Below, one piece after another: positions 22,901 through 32,589 of a stretch of 64,000 bases of DNA. The stretch lies in contig JAZAYU010000869.1 of NCBI GenBank assembly GCA_038501625.1, positions 62,001 to 126,000 of the forward strand, read 5' to 3'. This stretch comes from Corbicula japonica (taxonomy: Eukaryota; Mollusca; Bivalvia; Venerida; Cyrenidae). The notes beneath the pieces were generated by a model. It had not been told where the DNA came from. It saw only the letters and a program-made list of their open reading frames with translations, and searched no databases. The position numbers were made by a program, and so were the translations under genes. Every line of letters begins with the position of its first letter. Position 1 is the first letter of the stretch.

Positions 22901-25900
22901 TTTTGTATCCCCACCCCATGTAAAAATACAAAAAAATACATTTTCTGGCTATTATTTCAATAAATTTTCACTACGCGCAAGATCAAATTCCTGAATTTTA
23001 CATTAAAAGCAGCTATAAACATATTTATTCATGGAAACACAGTCTATTTAGTATCATTCTGCACTTAAAATACACAGCCATGACTTTCGTGGAAACCAAG
23101 ACATAGTGAAAATCCAAAAGAAAATGACATTTTGATGCATTTGGAGTGGATATCATTCATTTCATGAGACTGTTTTTTACTAAATTCTTCCAGTTGTCAT
23201 ATAAAATGTGTTTTTATGCATGAAAATAAACAATATACCTTGAATGGACACTGCTATTTACCCAGGGGCTTGTTTTTTCCCTGAAATGCCTCTAGGATGT
23301 CACTCCTCATAGGAAATCCTATATCAAAATCCCATGAAATAAAGAGTTATCAGATCCAAATGCTTTAAAAATAGTCAATATGCATGAAATGATTAAATTA
23401 TTATGTCATTCAATTGCTCTGATTGTATAATAAAGCATATTTCATCAAATGATTTTTCTGTTTCAATTTTCTTTGTTGAAAGGGAGACAACTCATGTTCT
23501 CTAAATAAGTCTAATTTGCTATAACTTACAATTTTGTAGGAATAAATATAATAAACATATTCCTGCTATAATTATTTTCAAAAAATCTCAAGCTGGTGCT
23601 ACAGTTTTGAAAACAAAAGTGTCAAGCAGACAATGTTTAAGGCCCCATTTAAACAATTTCTAGTAATTTAAACATATATGCCAGATTTAGTTCTGTCATA
23701 GAATCCATGGTTTTCTGGGACCAGACTCCCAAAAGAAAACCAGTTAACCACTTTTACAGAGAAATACTGCTATTCTCTGTTAAAAACAAAATGTAAAACT
23801 ATTGTATACCTCAATCATAGTAGCAAATCAGTAAGTGAAATCCTTTCCACAGTCAGATATCTATTTAACATACCCGGTGGCATTTTATGGTCAAACTTAT
23901 CGCAACTTCCAGGAACCGACTTAAAATTATTTGTTCGCGAAATAATTTACTGCTTCGCAACTGGAAATCCAACTCATACCGAACAAAAGTCACACATAAA
24001 ATTCATTTTTTTCTCATTTTGCCTTTATTCTATTACCAGTTTTAATATATAGCTACTCTACAATGTTCAACATTAGGCATCAAAAAACATATCTAACAAA
24101 TCTGAGACTCACCGAAATATTAAAAAAGACTTCTAAAAGGGGAAATACACAGTTTTTGTGTCTAAAAGGCAAATCTAATTCATTATAAAGTCACTTTTTC
24201 CTAACCAGAATTAAATCAAAGCCACATTTTTTATCCAAATATACCTTACAGTGACCACCACCTCTAAGTTTCCTCAAATGCAAGCATTATCCTCAAAATC
24301 TAACAACCTTTTTATACCAAAATAAGCAAATGCATAACAAAAATGCACTCCCATGTATAGTTTTACAACAATCCTACCTTAAAAAGTGACAATTTTTATA
24401 CTGTTAATGGGAAATATCATAAAGTGCAGGTCTCAACAAAGCTACAACACCATCTCCCAATCTGAATATAGTGAATAAGGCTATTTTCAACACTATCTTA
24501 ATTCAGAGGCCCCTTTATTAACAACTTACAATCAGAATCCTTCTAACTGCTGCAAATGTATGTAGAAATTCTTTAGATTTGTCAATATTCACAAAATTAA
24601 CAAATTGTATACAAAATCAGTTTCAAACAAGGCGCTCAATAGATCACATACATCCAGAGTCTTGCTGCCTTTAGGTCAGCGTACACTATTGGGTTTCCCT
24701 ATATGTTCTATATAGAGTCTTGGGAGTCTCCTTGATTTATTTATTTGTAGACAATATCAGGCATGGTCTTCTGATGAAGTTTGAATATAAATCTACATAA
24801 AAACATAGATGAAATACCACCATGACCGTAGGTTTCTACCTCAAATTTCACTTTGAAGACTACCACCCTTGCCTATTGACTAAATTTACTTGTGGCTAAC
24901 CTGTTTATAGGCATTATTTTAAAAGTAATTTTTTTCTTATCCAAAATGTTTTGGATAATGATTTTTGGTTCCAACAGCTGCAGAAATACACAATTTCTAT
25001 TTTTTAGAATGAGTTTTATTTTTTCTTTAGCTATATTGGCCAATCAGCTAATGTTTCTATAGAGTCTTACGGGTTTCCCCTAACTTTTTTTTTTAACCAA
25101 CCAGGAAGCAGCTTTTATTTAGTGTACGCTGATCTTAAAGATGAAAATTGCGATGACTTGTTACAAGCTTTCAACAGAAGTAATACAGACAGGTTACTTT
25201 TTATTCTGGTATCAAATTATATCTTGTTTGAAGCGAATGAAGAGGTTACACATGTGGCCGAAATTATTGTGGACTTTCCCGTGTCTAAAAATAACTTGTT
25301 TCTATTTTTTAGAATGAGTTTTATTTTTTCTTTAGCTATATTGGCCAATCAGCTAATGTTTCTATAGAGTCTTACGGGTTTCCCCTAACTTTTTTTTTAA
25401 CCAACCAGGAAGCAGCTTTTATTTAGTGTACGCTGATCTTAAAGATGAAAATTGCGATGACTTGTTACAAGCTTTCAACAGAAGTAATACAGACAGGTTA
25501 CTTTTTATTCTGGTATCAAATTATATCTTGTTTGAAGCGAATGAAGAGGTTACACATGTGGCCGAAATTATTGTGGACTTTCCCGTGTCTAAAACTAAAT
25601 TTTATAATTTATTATTTTTAGATTAACAGACGAGAACTGTCAAATACAAAAGCCATCTAACATCTAAAATGGTCATTTTGCAAATTAAATTGAATTATAT
25701 ATGTACTTTGAATGTTTTATGCTTACATAGGTATTTTTGTTTAATTCCAACAAAAACAGCATACATCATACATCAATAATGAACAAACAATTTTGTAAAA
25801 AATCAAATTATTTCTAATGAGAGTTGCAAGCCACATGTAAAACAATCTGGTTTATATTTAATTATGGTACATACCTATGATATTTGATTCCAAAGCGCCG

Positions 25901-26310
25901 TCAATTCCGTGAAAGCTTGGTTGTCTAGCATATAGTCCGGCTACATCAGCAAGTACTCCACTAGGGGCCATTGTTGGGGGACCACCGCCTGTCATGGTCA
26001 GGGATTTCCTATATTTCACATCAGCGATTTTTGCATCCCGATGTAGATTACCCCATTTGTCCCTACACTGCTTTTGGGTTCTCAGACACACACCAACCTC
26101 ACTAACAGCATTTGCAATTTCTTGCCATAGCATGTTTTTATGTGCATTGGAAGTTCTAGTGTCATCCATTTGTTGTTTAACTTTACTGTAAGCAGTAAAT
26201 AGGGCCTGCTCCTCTTCGGCTTTAAAATTTAATTTGCGTTTCCTTTTTACCTTTGTTATTTCTGGTTTTTGAACACTTGACTGAGCTTGCGTGCTTTCAC
26301 AATCAGCCAT
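19943..26310 (-). CDS. Harbinger Myb/SANT-like DNA-binding protein, 5 exons
   Basis: Exons 26310-25875, 21912-21841, 21443-21358, 21105-21041 and 20171-19943 have GT-AG borders and phases 1, 1, 0, 2 that all agree, giving 295 residues plus stop. The start at 26310 (ttcaagATGG) has a better context than the in-frame ATG at 26373. Residues about 25-95 form a Myb/SANT-like (MADF/NAIF1-type) domain with KAEEEQALFTAYSKVKQQM, NMLWQEIANAVSEVG and TQKQCRDKWGNLHRDAK. A GGGPP motif follows. The C-terminal exon is coiled coil (QVEFFRQQTKLVKEQLKMVQ). This is the second Harbinger protein, which binds DNA near the ends and helps bring the transposase into the nucleus in related systems. Intron 1 (about 4 kb) and intron 4 contain other insertions. 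Confidence 0.88.
20336..20425. repeat. 90-bp palindrome with one mismatch, derived from family A ends
   Basis: The arm taatgcaagttgtacatatt tagttgggcaatagtaaggt is mirrored exactly except for one base (ggcaata against ggcaatg). The centre is ggtgcacc at 20377-20384. The inner part, gggcaatagtaaggttggtg, is the outer end of family A, so two family A ends are joined head to head. It lies in intron 4 of the Myb-like gene. Confidence 0.85.
20427..20985 (-). pseudogene. LINE ORF2 fragment: APE-type endonuclease N-terminus
   Basis: On minus, a frame with KFKLGSLNVCGLKKRLEYPE, then FHILCVQETKLDEFDRVELPG and RYIRRSGGLAFFVNNNF matches the start of apurinic-type endonuclease domains of non-LTR retrotransposons. 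The key block LNVCGL and the metal-binding Glu in QETK are present. The preceding Ser/Thr/Asn-rich stretch (20985-20640) is in another frame, so there is at least one frameshift. It stops where the palindrome begins and lies in intron 4 of the Myb-like gene. Confidence 0.72.
22113..22575. mobile_element. MITE with AGGTCAGCGTACACTA ends and TAA duplication
   Basis: The left end is aggtcagcgtacactattgg and the right end tagtgtacgctgatct is its near-exact inverse. TAA flanks both sides (22110-22112 and 22576-22578), a Harbinger-like target. About 463 bp, no ORF. A second copy, nearly identical over its length, is at 24673-25135. Both are in intron 1 of the Myb-like gene. Confidence 0.8.
22580..24672. 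other. Intron 1 of the Myb-like gene, nothing coding recognised
   Basis: About 2.1 kb of AT-rich DNA between the two MITE copies. No ORF longer than a few tens of codons and no motif was seen. Confidence 0.5.
24673..25135. mobile_element. Second copy of the AGGTCAGCG MITE
   Basis: Virtually the same 463 bp as 22113-22575. The flanks differ (TTT on the left, TAA on the right), so this copy did not arise with a clean duplication of its own or has been rearranged. Its right half is part of the tandem duplication at 24994-25602. Confidence 0.78.
24994..25602 (+). repeat. 305-bp tandem duplication joining the MITE right end to a coding-like segment
   Basis: The segment starting tttctattttttagaatgag at 24994 recurs at 25299 and runs to about 25598 with almost no change (one T lost in a poly-T run). 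Each unit holds the right half of the MITE followed by about 155 bp that encode, from the MITE right end, YADLKDENCDDLLQAFNRSN and EANEEVTHVAEIIVDFPVSK. This coding-like piece occurs nowhere else in the window. It may be an exon fragment of a host or transposon gene picked up next to the MITE; I do not recognise the protein. Confidence 0.75.
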
Positions 26311-26574
26311 CTTGAATTTACCAAAAGAGGAAGTTGAAGTTGCAAACAGGAAGTTGAAGAGGTAAATCTCCATAGCAGCACTTTAACGTTGATGTTAAAC
26401 ACTTAACATCAACGTTAAATATAACGCATCAACGTTAACTAACGTTGACGTTAATTCTTTGATCAGCAACAGAATTTTTAACGGCTCGTTAGCTAACGTC
26501 AACGTTAACAATTTAACGTTAACGTTAAAATATATCCGTTAAATTTAACGGAAAATACGAGCAACTGGGCCATT

Positions 26575-26991
26575 CACTACAACTTTCAACATATCGTCAA
26601 TACTGCAAGACTTTAAAATGGCGAATGTAAGACAAATTTTGATTGGCTATCATTAGTATGGGTATAATTAGCGAAAGGGTCAAAATTGAAATGTAGGTGC
26701 ACTGGTAATTTATGCGATGGTCGTATAAATATATACGATGGACGTTTAAAAATGTAGGTGCACCGCTATTTGAAATGGCGGTGCACCTGTATCTTATGGG
26801 TGCACCTGTAAATTTATACGTCCATCGCGTAAATTAACACGTCCAACGCATAAATTTACAGGTGCATCGCTAATTTTATATGTAGGTGCACCTTAAATTT
26901 ACTTTTGAGCCTTTTCGTGCGCCATACCCGAGTGGTATATATCTAAGCAGCTGAACGACGACCCGTGAGTTATCCGGCGATAATTCACCGG
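26575..26991 (-). mobile_element. Right arm of the palindromic element that hosts Harbinger
   Basis: Inverse of 15164-15687: gtgcacctg, gatggacgtataaa-type modules, then agccttttcgtgcgccatac and the end ttatccggcgataattcacc gg. Beyond the ccgg the similarity to the left side fades within about 30 bp. See the left arm for the interpretation. Confidence 0.75.
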
Positions 26992-26999
26992 AAGCTATT

Positions 27000-27876
27000 G
27001 CTTATTTCAATTCTAACACGACACATCTGACTGAATAAGCGAGATAATCATAACTCAATTTTAGCGCGTTGTAATAAACGCAAATGGGTTATAAGGTCGG
27101 CAGTTAGTGTTTACTCCCTAAACATCTCCATAATTCAAAAACTGATAGTAATTAAAAGATTGAATAACAAACTTGATTACATGTCCATCCAACCGCGCAC
27201 CCAGCACTCTCCAGTCGTCGTTCGAACCGTATTTGTCATTCCAACGGTTTAATACTGCATCAGGAAATAACATGTAAACAAGGGAAATGACGTGACGTCG
27301 TTAAAATGGAGCGTTAACGTCACCTTAAGGTTGCCGCAAAATAGTGGATAATTATTATAATATTTTATCTACATGTAAATATATAAAATAAACATTATTC
27401 TATTACTGTGGTATCATCATATTACGCGCGGGTAAAAAGTTCGCGTATTATGTGCTTTCTTAAATGCGCGAAATTAAATCCCAGCGAAAAATAAAATTGT
27501 CGTGTGATAAGATTATACCGACAGGTATTAGTAACAGCCGTGCCCACGCGCGGTGAATTATCGTGTAATAATTCACAGCACATTCAATGGGAAAAACGTC
27601 AAGTGTTAGAATTTTATGTAAACCACGTTGTTTACTCAAATTTTATTATTTAGTGCATTTAAATTTGTTTTAAGCCAGAAGGGTAATAATAAAAGGAGCA
27701 TAATCATGACTAGACAGTATCATTGTCAGGCATGCAGGCGCGTAGGAGCAGCGGCCGCGGCCCCAATATTTTGGCAAGTCGTAGCCCCGGCGGCCAAGAC
27801 TTCAAAATAGGGTTCTTCGGCGATTATGCAATGCCACTAACAGTAAAATCTTGCCACAAGCTTGTCGTTTTCACCT
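27000..27876. other. Intergenic; one 'cgcgaaat' repeat fragment
   Basis: At about 27420-27500 the blocks attacgcgcgggtaaaaagt, gcgcgaaattaaatcccagc and gaaaaataaaatt belong to the repeat described at 7345-7560. The 60-residue ORF at 27628-27810 has no motif. Nothing else was recognised. Confidence 0.5.
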
Positions 27877-27880
27877 TTAA

Positions 27881-28483
27881 GGAACTTCATACTTCCAGAT
27901 AGTACAGTTGTACTAATGATGAGCTGTTAAAATTAAAATCCATTTTTTCAGCAATTTCCAAAAAAACTGTTATTATTTTGTTACAAACAGATGAATATTG
28001 ATTATAACATGAGACAATTGTTGAAAAATATGAATTTTGTTAGAAAAGTAATAAAATGTGGCACCTGCTATGTTGTCTACTCCGGTTGTCAAAATAAAGC
28101 ATTTTCCACTGAAATAAATCCAAAACAATTAGTTATGATACCCAGTTCAATGTTCCCTCTAGGGCCAACCAGTGTTACTTTTTCAAAATAACTTTTTAAA
28201 CATTGACTGTTATGAATTTCAAAACACTGCATAAATACCATCACACAAGATTTACATTGTTATACATGTAGAGATTAAACTGTCCTACAGGTAAACACAA
28301 GTGGGCATGATTTGCATGCTTTTTGCATGGGTGAGTGACCTCATGGGACAAAGGATGATGTGTTTGGATTTTGATATGTAAAAGCAATATTTTCAAGTTA
28401 TTTTGAAAAAGTAACACTATTTTGTTTGAAAATTTTCACAGCTCATCATTAGTACTTTGTACTATCTGGAAGTATGAATTACC
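27881..28483. mobile_element. MITE with about 45-bp terminal inverted repeats and TTAA duplication
   Basis: The left end ggaacttcatacttccagat agtacagttgtactaatgat is mirrored by the right end ...atcattagtactttgtact atctggaagtatgaattacc. TTAA lies on both sides (27877-27880, 28484-28487). 603 bp, no real ORF. TTAA targets are used by piggyBac and Kolobok elements, so this is a non-autonomous member of one of these. A shorter relative is at 39158-39466. Confidence 0.85.
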
Positions 28484-28489
28484 TTAAGT

Positions 28490-29320
28490 CGTTATCGGCT
28501 TAGCTAATACACAGTCAAGACTCAACGTCAATGAAACTGTGAAGTGTCGCGGGATGGCATCAGGGTTTAAACCAATGGTCGAGTAAGGAGCTGATCCCAG
28601 TTAAATGTTTCGAAATAAATAGCGCGAAACAATGTCGTATTCGAAGACCATAATCGGCAAAGTTCAAGCTGGGTTTAAATCTAATACTAAGACGCAGGTT
28701 CAAGAAAGCGCTAACATTTGTATAATATTGTATTTCATACAATTAACATCATTTCCTAAGGAATATTCGGTAAATATGGATACGACACTATTACGAATGC
28801 ATCTTTATATACATACCAGCGTTCCTCTCATAAGTGAAATAATGTATCCACCCCTTTCATTTCATAATTTTGTTGTTTGGCGTACCTATGCATCACTTTC
28901 AAAATGACTTAAGCAAAAATCATTTTTGTGATTTTGAGATTAAGTATATTATTCTTGCACTTTTAAACTGAATTTATAGCTCTTTATCTGCGATTTGCGT
29001 TTGTAGAATAAAACCAAGAAGGAGATAATGAGGGTCAAATGCTTTTCAAGTGTTCATGCTTATTTTGTGTCAGCTTTATACAAGTGCATTAAAAAAAAAA
29101 ACAGAAAAAAAATACTTTTTATACAAAGAGACAATATATTATATATTAACATATATCATCCTATCTTTGTAATTGGGATAATGGGGTAACCGGGACATTT
29201 GGTAATGTTCGGTAAATTTGACAAACACGAGTTACTTCCCGTGAATAAGATCTTCTGTGTTAAAAGTGTATTCATTGACAAACATTGTTTTGTAAAGGTT
29301 CGTCTGCTAAGAATAGGGGA
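28490..29320. other. Intergenic, no gene supported
   Basis: Overlapping ORFs at 28560-28907 on both strands carry no motif. An A-rich run sits at 29090-29110. Confidence 0.4.
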
Positions 29321-29325
29321 GGGAT

Positions 29326-29452
29326 ATTTTGTCTTAGTACTTTGGTCTGAGGAATTAGGTCTTACGTGTTTTTCTTATTTGTGAGCTTTCCCATATGTGT
29401 AAGGAAAGAAATTGGAGGAAAAAGAACGTTTACAAGCAACATGGCCGAAAGT
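29326..29452 (+). repeat. Left member of an inverted pair of gene 5' ends
   Basis: The stretch from attttgtcttagtacttt through gaattaggtcttacgtgttt, aggaaagaaattggaggaaa and ending catggccgaaagt is repeated in reverse at 35617-35732 (attttgtcttagtacttggg, gaattaggtcttacgtgttt, aggaaagaaattggcggtaa, atggccgaaagt). The shared part ends at a Met codon (ATGGCCGAAAGT) in both, so it looks like a 5' untranslated region plus start. On this side the frame meets a stop after MAESFF. A gtaagt donor follows at about 29490. Confidence 0.7.
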
Positions 29453-30062
29453 TTCTTCTGATGATATTACATTTCCTCAATTATTATTTGGTAAGTACAA
29501 CCAAATCTAACTTTTAACATCTTATGAATAAACTACCAACGATCATTGTTGATACTATATTTTATTGTGTTTCACGAGAATACTGATTGCCTTGTTAGTG
29601 GTATCGAAACCCGATCGGGATAGTTATATTATTCGATGGACAAACCTTGATGGACACAGTATGGTGTCCAGTACAGTACTGGTAACACCAAGAAACCAAG
29701 TGCCTGACTCGTCAACACTGGCTGTCTAAAAGGGGCATTAAACCTGATGTGATATATATGAATTATATATAATTGTTTTCCTTCTCTTTTTTCAGAAGCT
29801 GTATATAATGAATGTGCCCATGCTGATTGTATAGATTTGCGTATCCCGGTTTCCCGGTAACATCTGTTATACCATCCAAAATACCTGTAAAAGGGATTAG
29901 TACAAGATAAGAGTTGATTGAAATATATTTTCACTGTGGATTTACATATACCGAAATAGTAATACGTTTTTGTAATGAATAACATCATTGCGGTAGCTGA
30001 AAAGAGCCCTGAAAATATATAACTTAATACGTGGATTAGTATACACACCTGATGAAACTGTT

Positions 30063-30690
30063 ATGGAGTACATAACAAACGAAATTGAAAAAAGTGGGCA
30101 GTGTATAGGTAACCGTTCCATGTGGAAACGTTTGATAAATGATCACAAACTAAAAGTACCTGGAGACACTTTACTGTCACCTATGAGAAAAATTGACCCT
30201 GATGGAATAAAACTTCGAAAGGCGCACAGACTGAAGAGACGGAAGTACAGAGTAACATGCAAGGGCCCAAATTATGTATCGTACGTCGATGGATATGATA
30301 AACTCAAACCTTTCGGGTTTTGTATTCATGGCCCAATTGATGGTTACAGCAGACGAATACTTTGGTTAGAAGTTTCGCAGAGTAACAACAACAGTTGTAA
30401 TTGCTATGTATTATCTTGAAGCATTCAAAAAATCAAAAGTTGTCGGAGGAATCCTTCGTTGTTACAATGAACAGAAAATTCAACGTTGACAATACTTCAG
30501 CCGTTTTGCGATACCATTATACAGGCTGTATGGCTGGTTTTAATAGTTTTAGGTACGGGAGAAGTGATTCTAACCAAAGAATCGAGGCTTAGTGGGGATC
30601 ATTAAGACGCCAGGGAATTCAATGGTGGATTAGTTTGTTTTTTTAAGATTTTAGAGATAGTAATGAATATGACAAATTAAATCCGTCATA
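30063..30690 (+). pseudogene. Broken rve-type integrase (transposase-like)
   Basis: The first frame (30063-30419) reads an N-terminal helical region with NRSMWKRLINDHKLKVPGDT and KIDPDGIKLRKAHRLKRRKY. An integrase core follows: GPNYVSYVDGYDKLKPFGFC and IHGPIDGYSRRILWLEVSQS. Many invertebrate integrase-core proteins share this series with W-H for the S-Y seen here. After a frameshift, YYLEAFKKSKVVGGILRC continues at about 30405, and NQRIEAWWGSLRRQGIQWWI appears at about 30572-30630, separated by stops. The catalytic Asp of VDGYD is kept, and the Glu of QRIEAWW is visible, but the middle Asp block (normally R-x-D-x-G-T-E) is lost (RCYNEQK). It is a dead copy of a transposon-derived gene; my best guess is the IS3EU/Ginger-like group. 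Confidence 0.75.
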
Positions 30691-30698
30691 ACTTTGGG

Positions 30699-30947
30699 AT
30701 GATAATCAACCAGAAAGATGTGAAATTATGTTGTGAAGAATATGGCTTACGTAGTGAAATATGTTGTAAAGAGTTTGAAGAGCTAGCAAATATACTCAAA
30801 CCTGATCTTCAAGTTCCCATGAATGTACAAATTGCATTGCGTTTAAACAATGAACTGTTGGCACTTATCGAGAAAAAAACTTGGAATAAATGCGTGTGTA
30901 TACAGATACATATAATTGAAATACATATTCTTGAATATATGATATAA
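30699..30947 (+). CDS. Small ORF downstream of the integrase remnant, unrecognised
   Basis: 82 codons starting MIINQKDVKLCCEEYGLRSE and including CCKEFEELANILKPDLQVPM and ALRLNNELLALIEKKTW. The composition is protein-like and it follows the integrase remnant after 10 bp. It may be the remainder of the same decayed gene or a last exon. No domain is recognised and it may not be expressed. Confidence 0.3.
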   Translation: MIINQKDVKLCCEEYGLRSEICCKEFEELANILKPDLQVPMNVQIALRLNNELLALIEKKTWNKCVCIQIHIIEIHILEYMI

Positions 30948-30949
30948 TT

Positions 30950-32330
30950 CTTTGTTCGTTGTGTCATTGTTACACGTTGTAATTCATGTAGCTAGTCATT
31001 TAAAAACTGCAAACAAAACAAAAATACTAGTAAAGCTGCTTTTAAAAACAGAATTCATAGGTTAAAATGTAAGTTATTATAGCATGCAAAGTCAGATTGT
31101 GGAGCCACACAATTCATTCACAATTTAATTTTTGTTTATGGTCAACTTCAAAGCTATTGCCTTATAACTTGACTTATTAAATGGTGTAGTCGCCATGCTA
31201 AGGGCAAGTAACGCTTGTCAATTTATTGCAGTAAGGTCTCTTGTCCGACCAAGAAATTCAACTGTTACTTTATTCCCAGGTATGCGCCTAGCAAGTTCTT
31301 TCCGTTTTTAAGTAAAAATACTTTTTTATCATTTTGTTTTAGTTCTTTTGAATTAGTATTACCTATTATGTCTTATTTATTCCGTCATATGTATGATGTC
31401 GCAAGTCTTAGGTGTTAGCAATTACACAGTCATACTTAGAAAATATGTTATAGTATAGCTGCAGATTCTGTTTTTAAATAACCGGCACGAGTTGGCGTGT
31501 CAGTAGTTACGCTTCCTATATGAAGTGATGGTAGGTGTGATAGGGATTATATAAAATGGTTTCCAGAATAATAACGTCCATAAGGTTTTCCAGCAAGGCT
31601 ATGACATTGACTTGAAAATTTGTAGGAATCCCACACTTCTGTAGACAAACATGCATATTATGTATGTCTGAGAATTCCCTTTCAAGTTAAGATGGTCAAA
31701 AAGTGACAATAGTAAGAATTCCCCATGATCTTAACGTTGATCCAAAAACTACTGCATATGAATTTTCATATCTGTAGGAAACGTTCTTGTATACAGAAGG
31801 ATGGACAAGCTGATTAAAGTATAGCCCCTGATTACAGTACAATGTATATCAACTGAAAATATTTTTTGCGAGGGGTATAATAACTCTGGTATACTACACG
31901 AAGTATGTAAGTTATTGTCCACATTTTCTATAAAATAAGCGTTTTCCAAGTCACCCGACCGTGACCTAGAGTTTGACACCTTTTAACCCATTTTTGTAAT
32001 TAGCCTAAATCTTTGTAATACAAGTTCTGACAAAGTTCTACAGTTTTTACATAGAAAATGTAACAGAGAACAGACGAAAAGACAAATATACACGTAGATA
32101 GAGTCCTTACTACCGGTCGGTGACTAACAACAAACAGTAGTTATGAAATTGATTTAATCAAAAGTAATACAAACTAAACATAATACAAGAGCCAGTCGGA
32201 AACGACTGCACGGTCGACTATTCAAATTGTCAAACATATTTAAATACATTTTAAACTGGGCTTCATTTAAACTAGGGAGTGATTCAGGAGTTTATGACAC
32301 CCCATCACACACACATAAACAAAAAAACCT
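30950..32330. other. Intergenic between convergent gene remnants
   Basis: AT-rich with short ORFs only (31215-31418, 31749-31979), none with a motif. Confidence 0.4.
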
Positions 32331-32334
32331 GTTG

Positions 32335-32580
32335 GGGCAAGTGTGACGTTGGTGCACCCTGGAACCTGGTTTAAACCCCCAGTGGCATTTTGTTTTGCCA
32401 CTGACCGTTCCAAGGCGGTAACCCCTCTGGTTCTCACTTTCGTTATTTGTTTGTGGCGTCCATTTTGAAACTGATTATTGTAATACCATGCTTTCTTTTC
32501 CTCTCTACTTTTTGGCTGTGTGGGGAGGCTGTGTATGCTGTATGTGGCCATTCCTGATATGCATATTTCATTTTTTGCAT
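32335..32580 (+). repeat. Family A repeat, near full-length
   Basis: Begins ggcaagtgtgacgttggtgc, contains gtggcattttgttttgccac (a small hairpin), ccgttccaaggcggtaaccc, ctttcttttcctctctactt, gtggggaggctgtgtatgct and ends attcctgatatgcatatttc. It is the best preserved plus-strand copy. Confidence 0.75.
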
Positions 32581-32589
32581 TAACAGCAG

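Larger units (their letters stand above)
15688..26571 (+). mobile_element. PIF/Harbinger DNA transposon with two intact genes
   Basis: Terminal inverted repeats begin ggcccagttgctcgtat on both ends (15688-15704 and the reverse complement at 26555-26571), identical for 17 bp and then similar. ATT flanks both sides (15685-15687, 26572-26574), a 3-bp duplication as expected for the superfamily, although TWA is the usual form. Subterminal regions (about 15711-15900 and 26383-26550) are packed with aacgttaa and cgttaaattaacg motifs, probably binding sites. Inside are a DDE transposase gene on plus and a Myb/SANT-like gene on minus, the two-gene set typical of PIF/Harbinger. At 10.9 kb it is large for the superfamily because its introns have gathered other repeats. 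Open, spliceable genes and matching ends suggest recent activity. Confidence 0.93.

Noticed and set aside
26311..26373. Upstream ATG at 26373 as start of the Myb-like protein
   Set aside because: The 21 extra residues are hydrophobic and unlike the family. The ATG at 26310 has the better context, which also matches the transposase start (aagATGG).
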